From: Brooklawnia sp032229645
Lineage (GTDB): Bacteria > Actinomycetota > Actinomycetes > Propionibacteriales > Propionibacteriaceae
Assembly: GCA_963722295.1 (NCBI GenBank)
Contig: CAVRLB010000002.1
Location: 62,001-126,000 of the forward strand
Reading direction: 5' to 3'
DNA length: 64,000 bases
This document shows, one piece after another, positions 36,845-45,167 of this stretch. Each line of letters starts with the position of its first letter. Position 1 is the first letter of the stretch. The notes under the pieces are model-generated. The model did no database searches, was not told where the DNA came from, and worked only from the letters and a program-made list of their open reading frames with translations. The position numbers were made by a program, and so were the translations under genes.

Positions 36845-38278
36845 TCACAGCACGGCCCCGGGATGGTACGCGGCCGCCTGCGGATCGGCGTCCACCAGTG
36901 GCGTGATCCGCGCGACCACGCGCTCAACCTGGCGAGCCGCCGCTCCGGTGAGCTCCAGCGGGGCGCTCACCAGGTGGTCCAGTTCGTCGCGGCTCAACCC
37001 GAGCCGGGAATCGGCCGCCAGTCGATCGAAGAGCCGATTCGTCCGCTCACCGGTGGCACGCATCTCCAGAGCCACGGCGACCGCGTTCTCTTTGATCGCC
37101 TCGTGAGCGTCCTCGCGTCCGACCCCCTTGCGTACCGCGGCCATCAGCACCTTGGTGGTGGTCAGGAACGGCAGATAGCGATCGAGTTCGGCAGCGATCA
37201 CCTTCTCGAATGCCCCGAAGCCGGACAACACAGTCAGGAAGGTCTCGAAGAGTCCGTCGAGGGCGTAGAACGCGTCCGGCAGCGCGATCCTGCGCACCAC
37301 CGAGCAGCTGACATCGCCCTCGTTCCACTGATCGCCGGCCAATTCGCTGATCATCGACAGATAGCCGCGGACAACCACCGCCAGCCCGTTGACCCGCTCG
37401 CAGCTACGGGTGTTCATCTTGTGCGGCATCGCGGACGAACCCACCTGCCCCTTGGCGAAGCCCTCGGTGACCAGCTCGTTTCCGGCCATCAGCCGGATGC
37501 TGGTGGCGAGACTCGAGGGGGCCGATGCCGTCTGGGCGACAGCGGACAGCGCGTCGAAGTCGAGCGAGCGCGGGTAGACCTGGCCGGTCGAGTCGAGCAC
37601 CTCGGCAAAGCCCAGCCCGGACGCAATGCGCTGCTCGAACTGGTCGAGTTTGGCCAGATCGCCGCCGAGCAGGTCGAGCATGTCCTGGCTGGTACCTACC
37701 GGGCCTTTGATGCCGCGGGCCGGGTAGCGTCCGATCAGGTCATCGAGACGGGCATACGCGATCAGCAGTTCGTCCGCGCAGCTGGCGAACCGCTTGCCGA
37801 GCGTGGTGACCTGGGCGGCGACATTGTGGCTACGCCCGGCGATCGGCTGAGCGCTGAAGCGGACAGCGAGTTCGCCGAGGCGACCCAGTGTCGTGACGGT
37901 ACGCGAACGGATCAGCTTCAGCGATTCGAGCACCTGCATCTGCTCGACGTTTTCGGTGAGATCGCGGCTGGTCATGCCCTTGTGGATGTGTTCATGGCCG
38001 GCCAGCGCATTGAACTCCTCGATCCGAGCCTTCACGTCGTGCCGGGTGATGGCCTCGCGCCGGGCGATGGAGTCGAGATCGACCTGATCGATCGCCGCAA
38101 CATAGTCGGCGATCACGTGATCGGGATCATCCCCGCCGAATTCGACACCGAGATCACGCTGGGCTTCGAGGACTGCGATCCACAGTCTGCGCTCGGCGAT
38201 GATCTTGTTGATCGGCGACCAGATGGCGCGCATCTGTTCGGAGGCATAGCGGGTAGCCAAGACGTTCGGAATGCTCAA
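36845..38278 (-). CDS. purB: Adenylosuccinate lyase
   Basis: Cleaves SAICAR and adenylosuccinate, releasing fumarate. It has 477 residues from a TTG start (LSIPNVLATRYAS), which is supported by AAGGAGA just upstream; the frame is open much further but that part is an antisense shadow of purD. Motifs: TSRDLTENVEQ (about 104), the superfamily signature GSSAMPHKMNTRSCE (about 275) and catalytic His in the KGVGREDAHE region. It starts 13 bases after the purD stop, so the two form a unit. Confidence 0.95.
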   Translation of the reverse strand: MSIPNVLATRYASEQMRAIWSPINKIIAERRLWIAVLEAQRDLGVEFGGDDPDHVIADYVAAIDQVDLDSIARREAITRHDVKARIEEFNALAGHEHIHKGMTSRDLTENVEQMQVLESLKLIRSRTVTTLGRLGELAVRFSAQPIAGRSHNVAAQVTTLGKRFASCADELLIAYARLDDLIGRYPARGIKGPVGTSQDMLDLLGGDLAKLDQFEQRIASGLGFAEVLDSTGQVYPRSLDFDALSAVAQTASAPSSLATSIRLMAGNELVTEGFAKGQVGSSAMPHKMNTRSCERVNGLAVVVRGYLSMISELAGDQWNEGDVSCSVVRRIALPDAFYALDGLFETFLTVLSGFGAFEKVIAAELDRYLPFLTTTKVLMAAVRKGVGREDAHEAIKENAVAVALEMRATGERTNRLFDRLAADSRLGLSRDELDHLVSAPLELTGAAARQVERVVARITPLVDADPQAAAYHPGAVL

Positions 38279-38291
38279 CTGATTCTCCTTG

Positions 38292-39551
38292 TCAGATGAC
38301 TTTGGAAGCGATATCCGAGCGGCAGAAGCCGGTCGGGAAGTCGATCTCGGCGATCTGGTCGTAGACCGCTGCACGTGCCTCGGCGAGGCCGGACCCAGTG
38401 CCCACCACGACCAGGACCCGCCCGCCGGCAGCGACCAGCTGTCCGGTTTCGTCGAGCGCGGTGCCCGCGTGAATGACGTGCACCCGATCGGTGTCGGCGG
38501 GCAGCGCGATGCGTCCACCCTTGTGGGGCGATTCGGGGTAACCCTGGGCGGCGAGGACGACGCAGACCGCGGCGCGGTCGTCGAAATCAAGTGGACCGAT
38601 TTCGGCAAGGGTGCCGGTGGCAGCCGCATAGAGCACCTGACCGAGGGGGCTGCGCAGCAAGGGCAGCACGGCCTCGGTCTCGGGGTCGCCGAACCGGGCG
38701 TTGAACTCGACCACCTTGGGCCCGGCCGAGGTGATCGCCAGTCCGACGTAGAGCAGGCCCGCGAAGGGGATACCCAGTTCACGCATCCGCGCCAGGGTCG
38801 GGGCGACCACGCTGGCCATCACGTCGTCCACGGTGCCGGGCGCCAGCCACGGCAGCGGTGTGTAGGCGCCCATTCCGCCGGTGTTCGGGCCGGCGTCACC
38901 GTCGCCGACACGTTTGAAGTCCTGAGCAGGCTGCAATGCCAGGGCATGGATGCCATCGGTGATCACGAAGAGGCTGGCCTCGGGGCCGTCGAGGTACTCT
39001 TCCACGACCACCTGATCGGCGCCTGCGCCGTGGTCCAGGGCTGCCTGCCGGTCGTTGGTCACAAGCACGCCCTTGCCTGCGGCCAGCCCGTCATGCTTAA
39101 CAACGTAGGGGGCACCGAACTCGTCGAACGCCGCCGCCAGTTCCTGCTGGCTGTGGCAGACGCGGTGGCCCGCGGTTGGTACACCGGCCTCGGCCATGAT
39201 CTGCTTGGCGAAGGCCTTCGAGCCCTCCAGTCGAGCGGCGGCGGCGCTCGGACCGAAGCAGGCGATCCCGGCCGCGCGCACGGCATCGGCAACGCCGGCC
39301 ACCAACGGAGCTTCAGGCCCGATGACGACCAGGTTCGCGCCGGTCTCTGTGGCCAGCCGGGCGACCGCGTCCGGATCGCAGATGTCGACCGGGTGGTTGG
39401 TGCCGATCGCGGTCGTCCCGGGGTTGCCGGGTGCGATGTGCACGGCAGCAACGCCCGGGTCATGGGAGATGGCAAGGGCCAGGGCGTGTTCTCGTCCACC
39501 CGACCCCACCACCAAAACGGTCAACGGACTGCCAGTTTGGGCTGCGCTCAC
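38292..39551 (-). CDS. purD: Phosphoribosylamine-glycine ligase (GAR synthetase)
   Basis: ATP-grasp enzyme that couples phosphoribosylamine to glycine. It has 419 residues with VLVVGSGGREHALA at the start, APGNPGTTAIG, KHDGLAAGKGVLV (ATP site), and GFLYVGLAITSAGPKVVEFN with FNARFGDPE (metal ligands). It is read from a GTG at 39551; a start a few codons later is possible. A copy of the 84-bp palindromic repeat lies directly upstream. Confidence 0.96.
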   Translation of the reverse strand: MSAAQTGSPLTVLVVGSGGREHALALAISHDPGVAAVHIAPGNPGTTAIGTNHPVDICDPDAVARLATETGANLVVIGPEAPLVAGVADAVRAAGIACFGPSAAAARLEGSKAFAKQIMAEAGVPTAGHRVCHSQQELAAAFDEFGAPYVVKHDGLAAGKGVLVTNDRQAALDHGAGADQVVVEEYLDGPEASLFVITDGIHALALQPAQDFKRVGDGDAGPNTGGMGAYTPLPWLAPGTVDDVMASVVAPTLARMRELGIPFAGLLYVGLAITSAGPKVVEFNARFGDPETEAVLPLLRSPLGQVLYAAATGTLAEIGPLDFDDRAAVCVVLAAQGYPESPHKGGRIALPADTDRVHVIHAGTALDETGQLVAAGGRVLVVVGTGSGLAEARAAVYDQIAEIDFPTGFCRSDIASKVI

Positions 39552-39570
39552 GGGGTGAGTCTAGTCGTCG

Positions 39571-39654
39571 CAACGCGCTTCAGTGGTCGCCAGATCGCTC
39601 CGGAGCCATCCCACCGGCCCGCCGGAACCATCTGGGGAGCAATCAAGCGCGTTG
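39571..39654. repeat. 84-bp imperfect palindromic repeat, copy A
   Basis: Begins CAACGCGCTT and ends AAGCGCGTTG; the two halves pair over about 33 bases with some mismatches. The last 21 bases (GGGGAGCAATC through GCGTTG) are identical to those of copies B and C. It supplies the last three codons and the stop of the SWIM protein gene (CAACGCGCTTGA on the - strand) and lies 20 bases before purD. Confidence 0.88.
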
Positions 39655-40473
39655 GTCAACGGCTGCAAACGCGAGATAGGCGGGGCGCAGCAGCTCGGTC
39701 ACGCTGCGGTGACGCACAGACAGGTCCATCGGTGGCGCCTCATCGAGCAGTGCGGCCATCGACGACTGCCGCGCCACAAGCTGTGGCAGCTCGCCCTGCA
39801 GCGCGAAGAAGGAGTCAAGGCACTCGGACAGTGGCTTGCCCTGGCCCTCCGACGCACCGGCGGGGCCAATACCCGACTTTCGCAGGGCGGCCAAGTTCTC
39901 AAGCAGCTCGTCGCGCTCCCGCCCACGCCAGGCGAGAATCGCGAACGGATCCTCGTCGAAACGCTCAGCAAGCAGATAGCAGACGGCCGCCAGATGCTTA
40001 CACGGCACCTCCCAGTCGGGACACGAACAGTCCATGCTGAGATCTCGTGCCTCGGCCGGGAAGAGCGGCAAGCCGGCCTTGGTGAAGACCTGCTCAATGT
40101 CATCGGGGATCTCTCCACTGAGTAGCTGCGCCAGGTACCAAGCGTCAGCGGCAAGCGTCTCCTCGATCCGCGTCCACTCGGCTTTGCCGAATGCCTGCAC
40201 TCCGATCCGCACCCGGTACGGCCGCGATCGGCTTCCCTGCACCTTCGCGCTCACCATTCCGGGCAGGATGGCCAACTCCATGACTTGGCCGCGCCTGGCA
40301 TAGTTCTTTCCGCGTTTCAGCCGGCTTCCGACTCCGAATCCTTCGAGCACCTCGATGAACCGCCGCGACCACCAGCGCGTGCCGATTGCGCCCCGCGTAC
40401 TGCGCGCCTTGATTCCGCCGTCCACCGTTCGCGGTCGCGACGGTGTATAGAAACCGTCCCAGGACTTGTTCAT
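39643..40473 (-). CDS. SWIM zinc-finger protein
   Basis: A 276-residue protein with the SWIM motif CSCPDWEVPCKHLAA (about 148-162), a C-x-C-xn-C-x-H zinc site linked to DNA or protein binding. The N-terminal GGIKARSTRGAIGTRWWSRRFIEVLE and LKRGKNYARRGQV are typical of SWIM proteins paired with SNF2 helicases in actinobacteria. It lies 63 bases downstream of the helicase gene on the same strand and probably acts with it. Its stop codon lies within palindromic repeat copy A, so the last residues QRA derive from the repeat. Confidence 0.9.
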   Translation of the reverse strand: MNKSWDGFYTPSRPRTVDGGIKARSTRGAIGTRWWSRRFIEVLEGFGVGSRLKRGKNYARRGQVMELAILPGMVSAKVQGSRSRPYRVRIGVQAFGKAEWTRIEETLAADAWYLAQLLSGEIPDDIEQVFTKAGLPLFPAEARDLSMDCSCPDWEVPCKHLAAVCYLLAERFDEDPFAILAWRGRERDELLENLAALRKSGIGPAGASEGQGKPLSECLDSFFALQGELPQLVARQSSMAALLDEAPPMDLSVRHRSVTELLRPAYLAFAAVDQRA

Positions 40474-40536
40474 CTCACGTGCCTTCTGCTCATGGGCTTT
40501 CTGCTCGCCGCCAATCCCCGTCTCGGGTTCACCCGA

Positions 40537-43500
40537 CTACTCACCGACGGCCTCCGCCGAGAGCGTGAAGAGCTCACGCAGCTCACCTGTTGACAGCCGC
40601 GTCAGCCACTGTTCGCCGTCGGCAACAACCAGATCCGCGAGCGCCTGCTTCTCGGTGATCATGTCGTCGATGCGCTCCTCAAGAGTTCCGGTGCAGATGA
40701 ACTTGTGTACCTGCACATTGCGTTTCTGGCCGATGCGAAATGCACGATCGGTCGCCTGATTCTCGACGGCAGGATTCCACCAGCGATCGAGGTGAATGAC
40801 ATGGTTCGCTGCTGTCAGGGTGAGTCCGGTGCCCCCTGCCCGCAGTGACAGCAGGAAGATCTGCGGACCATCGCCGCTCTGGAACAGCGAGACCATTTCG
40901 TCGCGTTTGGCCTTCGGAGTCTTGCCGTGCAGATAGGCAATATCGGCGCCGAAGCGGGCTGCTAGGTGAGGCAGCAGCATCTCCGCGAACTCGGTGAACT
41001 GGGTGAAGCACAGTACGCGGTCGCCCTCGGCGGTGATCTCGTCCAGGATCTCTTCGAGCCGCGCCACCTTACCGGAACGCGCGCCGATCGCGGTGCCGTC
41101 GTGCAGCAGTTGCGCGGGGTGGTTGCAGATCTGTTTCAGCTTGGTCATTGTGGCGAGAACCTGGCCGTGGCGCTCGATTCCCTCCGCTATCTCGATCTTG
41201 CGCATCATCTCGCCCACCACCGCTTGGTACAAGGAGGCCTGCTCAACCGTGAGGCGGCAGTACTGCTTTGTCTCGATCTTCTCCGGCAGGTCGCCGGCGA
41301 TGGCGGGGTCGGTCTTCAGCCGCCGCAAGACATAGGGCCGAGTGACGCCGCGAAGCTTCTCAGCCGCATGCACATCGTGGTAGCGCTCGACCGGGATCGC
41401 GAAACGGGTGCGGAACAGCTCGCTCGAACCGAGCAGACCGGGGTTCAGGAAATCCATGATCGACCACAGCTCGGATAGCCGATTCTCTACCGGCGTGCCC
41501 GTGAGCGCGATTCTGTGATCGGCTTTGAGTCTTCGAACGGCCTTCGCGGATTGCGACAGGCTGTTCTTCACGGCCTGTGCCTCGTCGAGGACGACACGGC
41601 GCCACTCAACAGCTTCCAGTTCCTCAAGGTCGCGCAGCGCAGTGCCGTATGTCGTGACGACCAGGTCGGTCGTCGTGAGCAGTTCGCCGAGGTGCTCGCC
41701 GCTGGCTCGTCCGGGACCATGATGCGCGTAGACCCGCAGACCGGGGGCGAACTTCGCCGCCTCGCGCTGCCAGTTACCGACCAACGACATGGGGCAGAGC
41801 AACAAGGTAGGACGATGCTCGGGCGCCCCGCTCCCAGGCGCGCTGAGAGCCGAACCCGACTCGTCTGGATCGCCACCACCAGAACCCGGGGCTCCACCGG
41901 ATCGTTCCAGTGCTTCAAGCGCCAACAACTGCACCGTCTTGCCCAGTCCCATGTCGTCGGCGAGGCAGGCCCCGAGACCGATTCTTGACAAGAATGCCAG
42001 CCAGGAAAGCCCCCGCTGCTGATAGGGCCGCAGACGGGTACAAAACTGGTCCGGCGCGTCCACTACTTCAAATGCCCGCGGAACGGTACCGGCAAGCAGC
42101 TCCCCCAGCCAGCCGTCGGCTTCCACGGCCGTGATATAGAGCGGCAACTCATCGGCCCCGGCGCCGAGAGCCGCAAGGGACAATACCTCGGACACTGTCT
42201 TGTGCCCGGGCCCCGCTTCGCGCAGAATCTCCAGGCCGCGCTTCAGCCGGTCTGGGTTTATTGTCACCCACTGGCCCCGAAACTGAATAAGCGGCGCTTT
42301 GGCTGCGGCCAGCGCTTCGATCTCATCGTCGGTCAGCTCCTGATCGCCGATGGCGAGCCGCCACTGGAAGTCGCAGAGCTGGTCGCGGCCGAGACTCCCG
42401 CCTTCGCTCTGGGCGTCACTTGGGGTGCTCGCGCTCGCCTTCAGCCCCAGGCTCGGACGATGATCCCACCAACTCGGTAGCTGTACGCCGAAACCGGCCT
42501 CCTCCAGCCTGGGAGCGGCACGCGATAAGAAGTCGTACGCGCCGTCGCTGGCCAGATCCATGGCTACCGGTTTGGCAGCGCGTAATCCACCGGCCAATGC
42601 CGGGTAGATGCGACTGGCTCGTCCCAGCTCGGCTAGCAGAAGCTCGGACGGATGATCAAGCCACCGCTGCAAAGCACCGTCGTCTTCCCAGACCTGCGGA
42701 GCCGCGACGAGCAGACTCGGATCGACCGCAGACTGCAGCAAGAACTCCACCCGCCATTTGGTGCCTCCGGCCGTGGTTCGGTCGCCAGCCTGGGCAGCAG
42801 CGTCGGCCGGGTCGAGAAGCGGGTTCGGGAGTGAAGCGGTGTCGAGGCCGGCATCGTCCCCAGCGGGCAGCCCGGAATCGATCAGCACATCATGGTCGGT
42901 GCCTATCTCGGCCAACCGGAACACCGCATGCGCTGCGCCTGGCCGGGGAGCCCCCACCTCGTCCCAGGCCGCGAGTTGGCGCTCGAGTTCGGCGAATTCT
43001 TGAGGAACCGCCACGAAGTGGCCGTCGGGTGATTGCAGCGCCTGTATCCAGGCTTCGGCGGCGGGTTGTGTTCGGGGCGCGCGACCTCGGCGCGGCGGAA
43101 GCAAGGACATGTCGGCAAGCGACGCCCGCGCTGCGCAGTCAACCAGCACGGCCAACGCATCCTGCGCAAGCTCGTAGGGTTCGGCCCCCATGACCTGGGC
43201 GTTCGGTTCCGACATCGGCAAGACTTCGGCCCGGCAGACGGGAGGCATCGTGTTGACGAGAGCCTGGAAGACGAGCAGATCTGGTCCGGTGAGCACGGGG
43301 CGCCAACGCGCGATAGCAGAGGTGAGGTCGTTCGAGCTGCGATCGTTTGCCTCGGATTCGGGGTGCTTGAGGCCCGGCCCACCACGATCGGCGGGTTGTA
43401 TCAGCGCAGTAGGCAGGACCCGCCCGGCGGCCACGAGGTCGACCGCGAGATCGGCCAGCTCGGTCAGGTAGCGGATCGAGGCACCCTCGCGAACGTCGTC

Positions 43501-43872
43501 GACGTGCCGATCGGGATTGCTCAGCCAGGCAAGCGCCCTCGCCGGCGCCAGCACTGCGACCGGCACTGACCACCTCAGCAGTCCGGGCTCGTTGCGGGCC
43601 CCGCGCCTCGGAGCCAGACGCACCATCTCAGGCGAATCCAGTGGTGACTTTGCCGTTGAGGGCAGCTGCAAGACCACCGGATCCAGATCGTCGCCGGTGT
43701 CGGCGAGTATTGCCGCGAGTTGCTCGTGGTCGGCTGCGAACGGGTGCCGGCGGGCGCTACGCAACGCCTGGCTCCGGCTGGTCATCGTGCGCCCGGAATC
43801 CTCGGCCCAGAGCAGCAGCCCGCGGGCCCGGCCCCACAGCCCATGTAGTACCAGCAACCTCTTTCCCACCAT
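40537..43872 (-). CDS. SNF2/HepA-family DEAD/DEAH-box ATPase
   Basis: A 1111-residue Swi2/Snf2 ATPase. The N-terminal half (1-600) is the poorly conserved SNF2-associated region of bacterial members (start VGKRLLVLHGLWG). The motor follows: Q-motif RPYQQRGLSWLAFL, motif I DDMGLGKTVQ (about 650), motif II DEAQ, motif III ALTGTPVENRL, and C-terminal lobe motifs YLHGKTPKAKRDEMV and DRWWNPAVENQATDRAFRIGQ (given by its ends). It probably remodels protein-DNA or RNA polymerase complexes together with the SWIM partner. ATG 43872 is preferred; the frame extends to 43899. Confidence 0.93.
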   Translation of the reverse strand: MVGKRLLVLHGLWGRARGLLLWAEDSGRTMTSRSQALRSARRHPFAADHEQLAAILADTGDDLDPVVLQLPSTAKSPLDSPEMVRLAPRRGARNEPGLLRWSVPVAVLAPARALAWLSNPDRHVDDVREGASIRYLTELADLAVDLVAAGRVLPTALIQPADRGGPGLKHPESEANDRSSNDLTSAIARWRPVLTGPDLLVFQALVNTMPPVCRAEVLPMSEPNAQVMGAEPYELAQDALAVLVDCAARASLADMSLLPPRRGRAPRTQPAAEAWIQALQSPDGHFVAVPQEFAELERQLAAWDEVGAPRPGAAHAVFRLAEIGTDHDVLIDSGLPAGDDAGLDTASLPNPLLDPADAAAQAGDRTTAGGTKWRVEFLLQSAVDPSLLVAAPQVWEDDGALQRWLDHPSELLLAELGRASRIYPALAGGLRAAKPVAMDLASDGAYDFLSRAAPRLEEAGFGVQLPSWWDHRPSLGLKASASTPSDAQSEGGSLGRDQLCDFQWRLAIGDQELTDDEIEALAAAKAPLIQFRGQWVTINPDRLKRGLEILREAGPGHKTVSEVLSLAALGAGADELPLYITAVEADGWLGELLAGTVPRAFEVVDAPDQFCTRLRPYQQRGLSWLAFLSRIGLGACLADDMGLGKTVQLLALEALERSGGAPGSGGGDPDESGSALSAPGSGAPEHRPTLLLCPMSLVGNWQREAAKFAPGLRVYAHHGPGRASGEHLGELLTTTDLVVTTYGTALRDLEELEAVEWRRVVLDEAQAVKNSLSQSAKAVRRLKADHRIALTGTPVENRLSELWSIMDFLNPGLLGSSELFRTRFAIPVERYHDVHAAEKLRGVTRPYVLRRLKTDPAIAGDLPEKIETKQYCRLTVEQASLYQAVVGEMMRKIEIAEGIERHGQVLATMTKLKQICNHPAQLLHDGTAIGARSGKVARLEEILDEITAEGDRVLCFTQFTEFAEMLLPHLAARFGADIAYLHGKTPKAKRDEMVSLFQSGDGPQIFLLSLRAGGTGLTLTAANHVIHLDRWWNPAVENQATDRAFRIGQKRNVQVHKFICTGTLEERIDDMITEKQALADLVVADGEQWLTRLSTGELRELFTLSAEAVGE

Positions 43873-43915
43873 TCTTCGTTGTCTGCCGAACCTGCTCACC
43901 AGCCTAGAGCAGGAG

Positions 43916-43999
43916 CAACATGCTCCGGTGCTCCCCAGCTGCCCCGGCAGCGATCAAAACGACGCCCCGGAGGCATCTGGGGAGCAATCAAGCGCGTTG
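43916..43999. repeat. 84-bp imperfect palindromic repeat, copy B
   Basis: Starts CAACATGCTCCGG and ends AAGCGCGTTG, in the same orientation as copies A and C. The inner arms TGCTCCCCAGCTGCC and GGCATCTGGGGAGCA pair with one mismatch. Copies B and C differ at about nine of 84 positions by eye. It lies between the SNF2 start and the stop of the DUF559 gene. Confidence 0.9.
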
Positions 44000-44009
44000 A
44001 GCGGCGCGA

Positions 44010-44885
44010 TCACGCCCACTGAACGCCGAGTTGCCGAGCTCGCGCCTTACAGATCTGTTTCACCAGGGCAGCGAAGCGGGCAGGATCATCGAAGACATCC
44101 TTCGCGGTGAAGCGCACCACCTGCCAGCCGCGAACTGCCAACTCCTCATCGCGTCGACGGTCTCTCGAAAACGCGCGCTCATCCCCGTGATAGGTGTACC
44201 CGTCGATCTCGATGATCAGCTTGAGCGGGTCGAACGCGATATCGGCGATTATCGATGCCGTGATGGGCAGATTCGCCTTCCAGCCATGTATCCCAGCTGC
44301 CTGGAGAGCCTGGTGGCCAACGCGCTCCGCCGCGGACCAGGGCTGACTGGCTGATTTTGCCAAGAGGCGGGCGCGCTGCTGGTTCCCCGGCCTGCCCGGG
44401 ATAGCAGCCAACGCCGCCGTCATGTCATCGAGCCGGATCCGGCGGCGCAGTGCGTCGTCGACTACCGCGCTCCCCAGAGCCGGAATCAGATCGACAACAG
44501 TCAAGGCCGCACTACTGACGCGGATACCTTGGTCCGAGGTGATCAATTCTGCTGGTATCTGCCGGTGTGTCGCCCGCAGCCAACCTCGAGAGTGCAGTCG
44601 CCGTGACGCGACCTCGATCACCTGGCACTCATCTGCTCCGAACAGGCCATGCAGCGCCGCTGCGGCCTGGCCAAGGATCACTGCATCGGGATCGGATTCC
44701 ATCACCGCCCGCATCTTGATCGTCAGATCGCCGGCTTCGCCGGTGCGCGCGTAGATGGCCGGCAGAACCCGCTCGATGTCACCTTGCTTCAGTGCCCAAC
44801 TGATCGCGCCCCTCAATTGGGGCAGTTTCGCGCGATTGATCACACCACCGGTGGCAGCCAGGACTCCTAATAGATCTGTGTGCAT
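44010..44885 (-). CDS. DUF559/Vsr-like endonuclease-fold protein, copy 1
   Basis: A 291-residue protein in two parts. The N-terminal region (LGVLAATGGVINRAKLPQL) is AbiEi-antitoxin-like helix-turn-helix plus a middle domain. The C-terminal DUF559 domain (about 195-285) of the Vsr/PD-(D/E)XK type shows the metal-site pattern DIAFDPLKLIIEIDGYTYH with EELAVRGWQVVRFTAKDVF, all hallmark residues kept. Nuclease activity is inferred. The ATG at 44885 is chosen because its upstream leader is shared with copy 2 at 58289. The gene is framed by 84-bp palindromes B (10 bases after the stop) and C (about 90 bases upstream). Confidence 0.88.
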   Translation of the reverse strand: MHTDLLGVLAATGGVINRAKLPQLRGAISWALKQGDIERVLPAIYARTGEAGDLTIKMRAVMESDPDAVILGQAAAALHGLFGADECQVIEVASRRLHSRGWLRATHRQIPAELITSDQGIRVSSAALTVVDLIPALGSAVVDDALRRRIRLDDMTAALAAIPGRPGNQQRARLLAKSASQPWSAAERVGHQALQAAGIHGWKANLPITASIIADIAFDPLKLIIEIDGYTYHGDERAFSRDRRRDEELAVRGWQVVRFTAKDVFDDPARFAALVKQICKARARQLGVQWA

Positions 44886-44948
44886 GCCAGAAGGATCGGC
44901 AAGCCGCCCCCCGGATCGGTCAAACGGACAACACACTGTGGATAACTC
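44883..44948 (-). promoter_or_regulatory. Conserved leader of DUF559 copy 1 with a DnaA-box-like site
   Basis: Contains TTATCCACAG (- strand; box at 44937-44945) 52 bases before the ATG, a conserved TGACCGAT in the middle, and CTTGCCGATCCTTC next to the start. The same three blocks occur with nearly the same spacing before copy 2. TTATCCACA equals the classical DnaA box, although a different role is possible. Confidence 0.65.
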
Positions 44949-44974
44949 GACGGTCTCTGGCGAACCGGATGGTT

Positions 44975-45058
44975 CAACATGCTTCAGTGCTCCCCAGCTG
45001 CCCCGGCCGCGATCAAACCGACGCGCTGGAGCCAGCGGGGGAGCAATCAAGCGCGTTG
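44975..45058. repeat. 84-bp imperfect palindromic repeat, copy C
   Basis: Starts CAACATGCTTCAG and ends AAGCGCGTTG, with inner arms around GATCAAACCGACG. Same length and orientation as A and B. It lies between the leader of the DUF559 gene and the start of the nickel transport-urease operon. Confidence 0.9.
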
Positions 45059-45167
45059 GATCCTCACAACCTGCTGCGCGCTGCTGACGGTCACCGTGTA
45101 ACTGCTGTGTAACGGCAAGTTGATAACGTCACCCTTGAAGGAAGACTCCCGCCGGAGGAAAGGCATC

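Noticed and set aside
38279..38782. Upstream extension of purB to 645 residues
   Set aside because: The extension is antisense-frame purD sequence; AAGGAGA before the TTG at 38278 and family length fix the start.
38289..40040. A 583-codon open frame on the + strand opposite purD and the SWIM gene
   Set aside because: It covers two clear genes of the other strand and has no recognisable domain.
43916..45058. Classical composite transposon
   Set aside because: The flanking 84-bp elements carry no transposase gene and have no visible short target duplications, so the term is not justified by the sequence.
45120..45167. Upstream ATG for the nickel-type binding protein
   Set aside because: It would place charged residues before the signal peptide, and a strong ribosome site precedes 45168.
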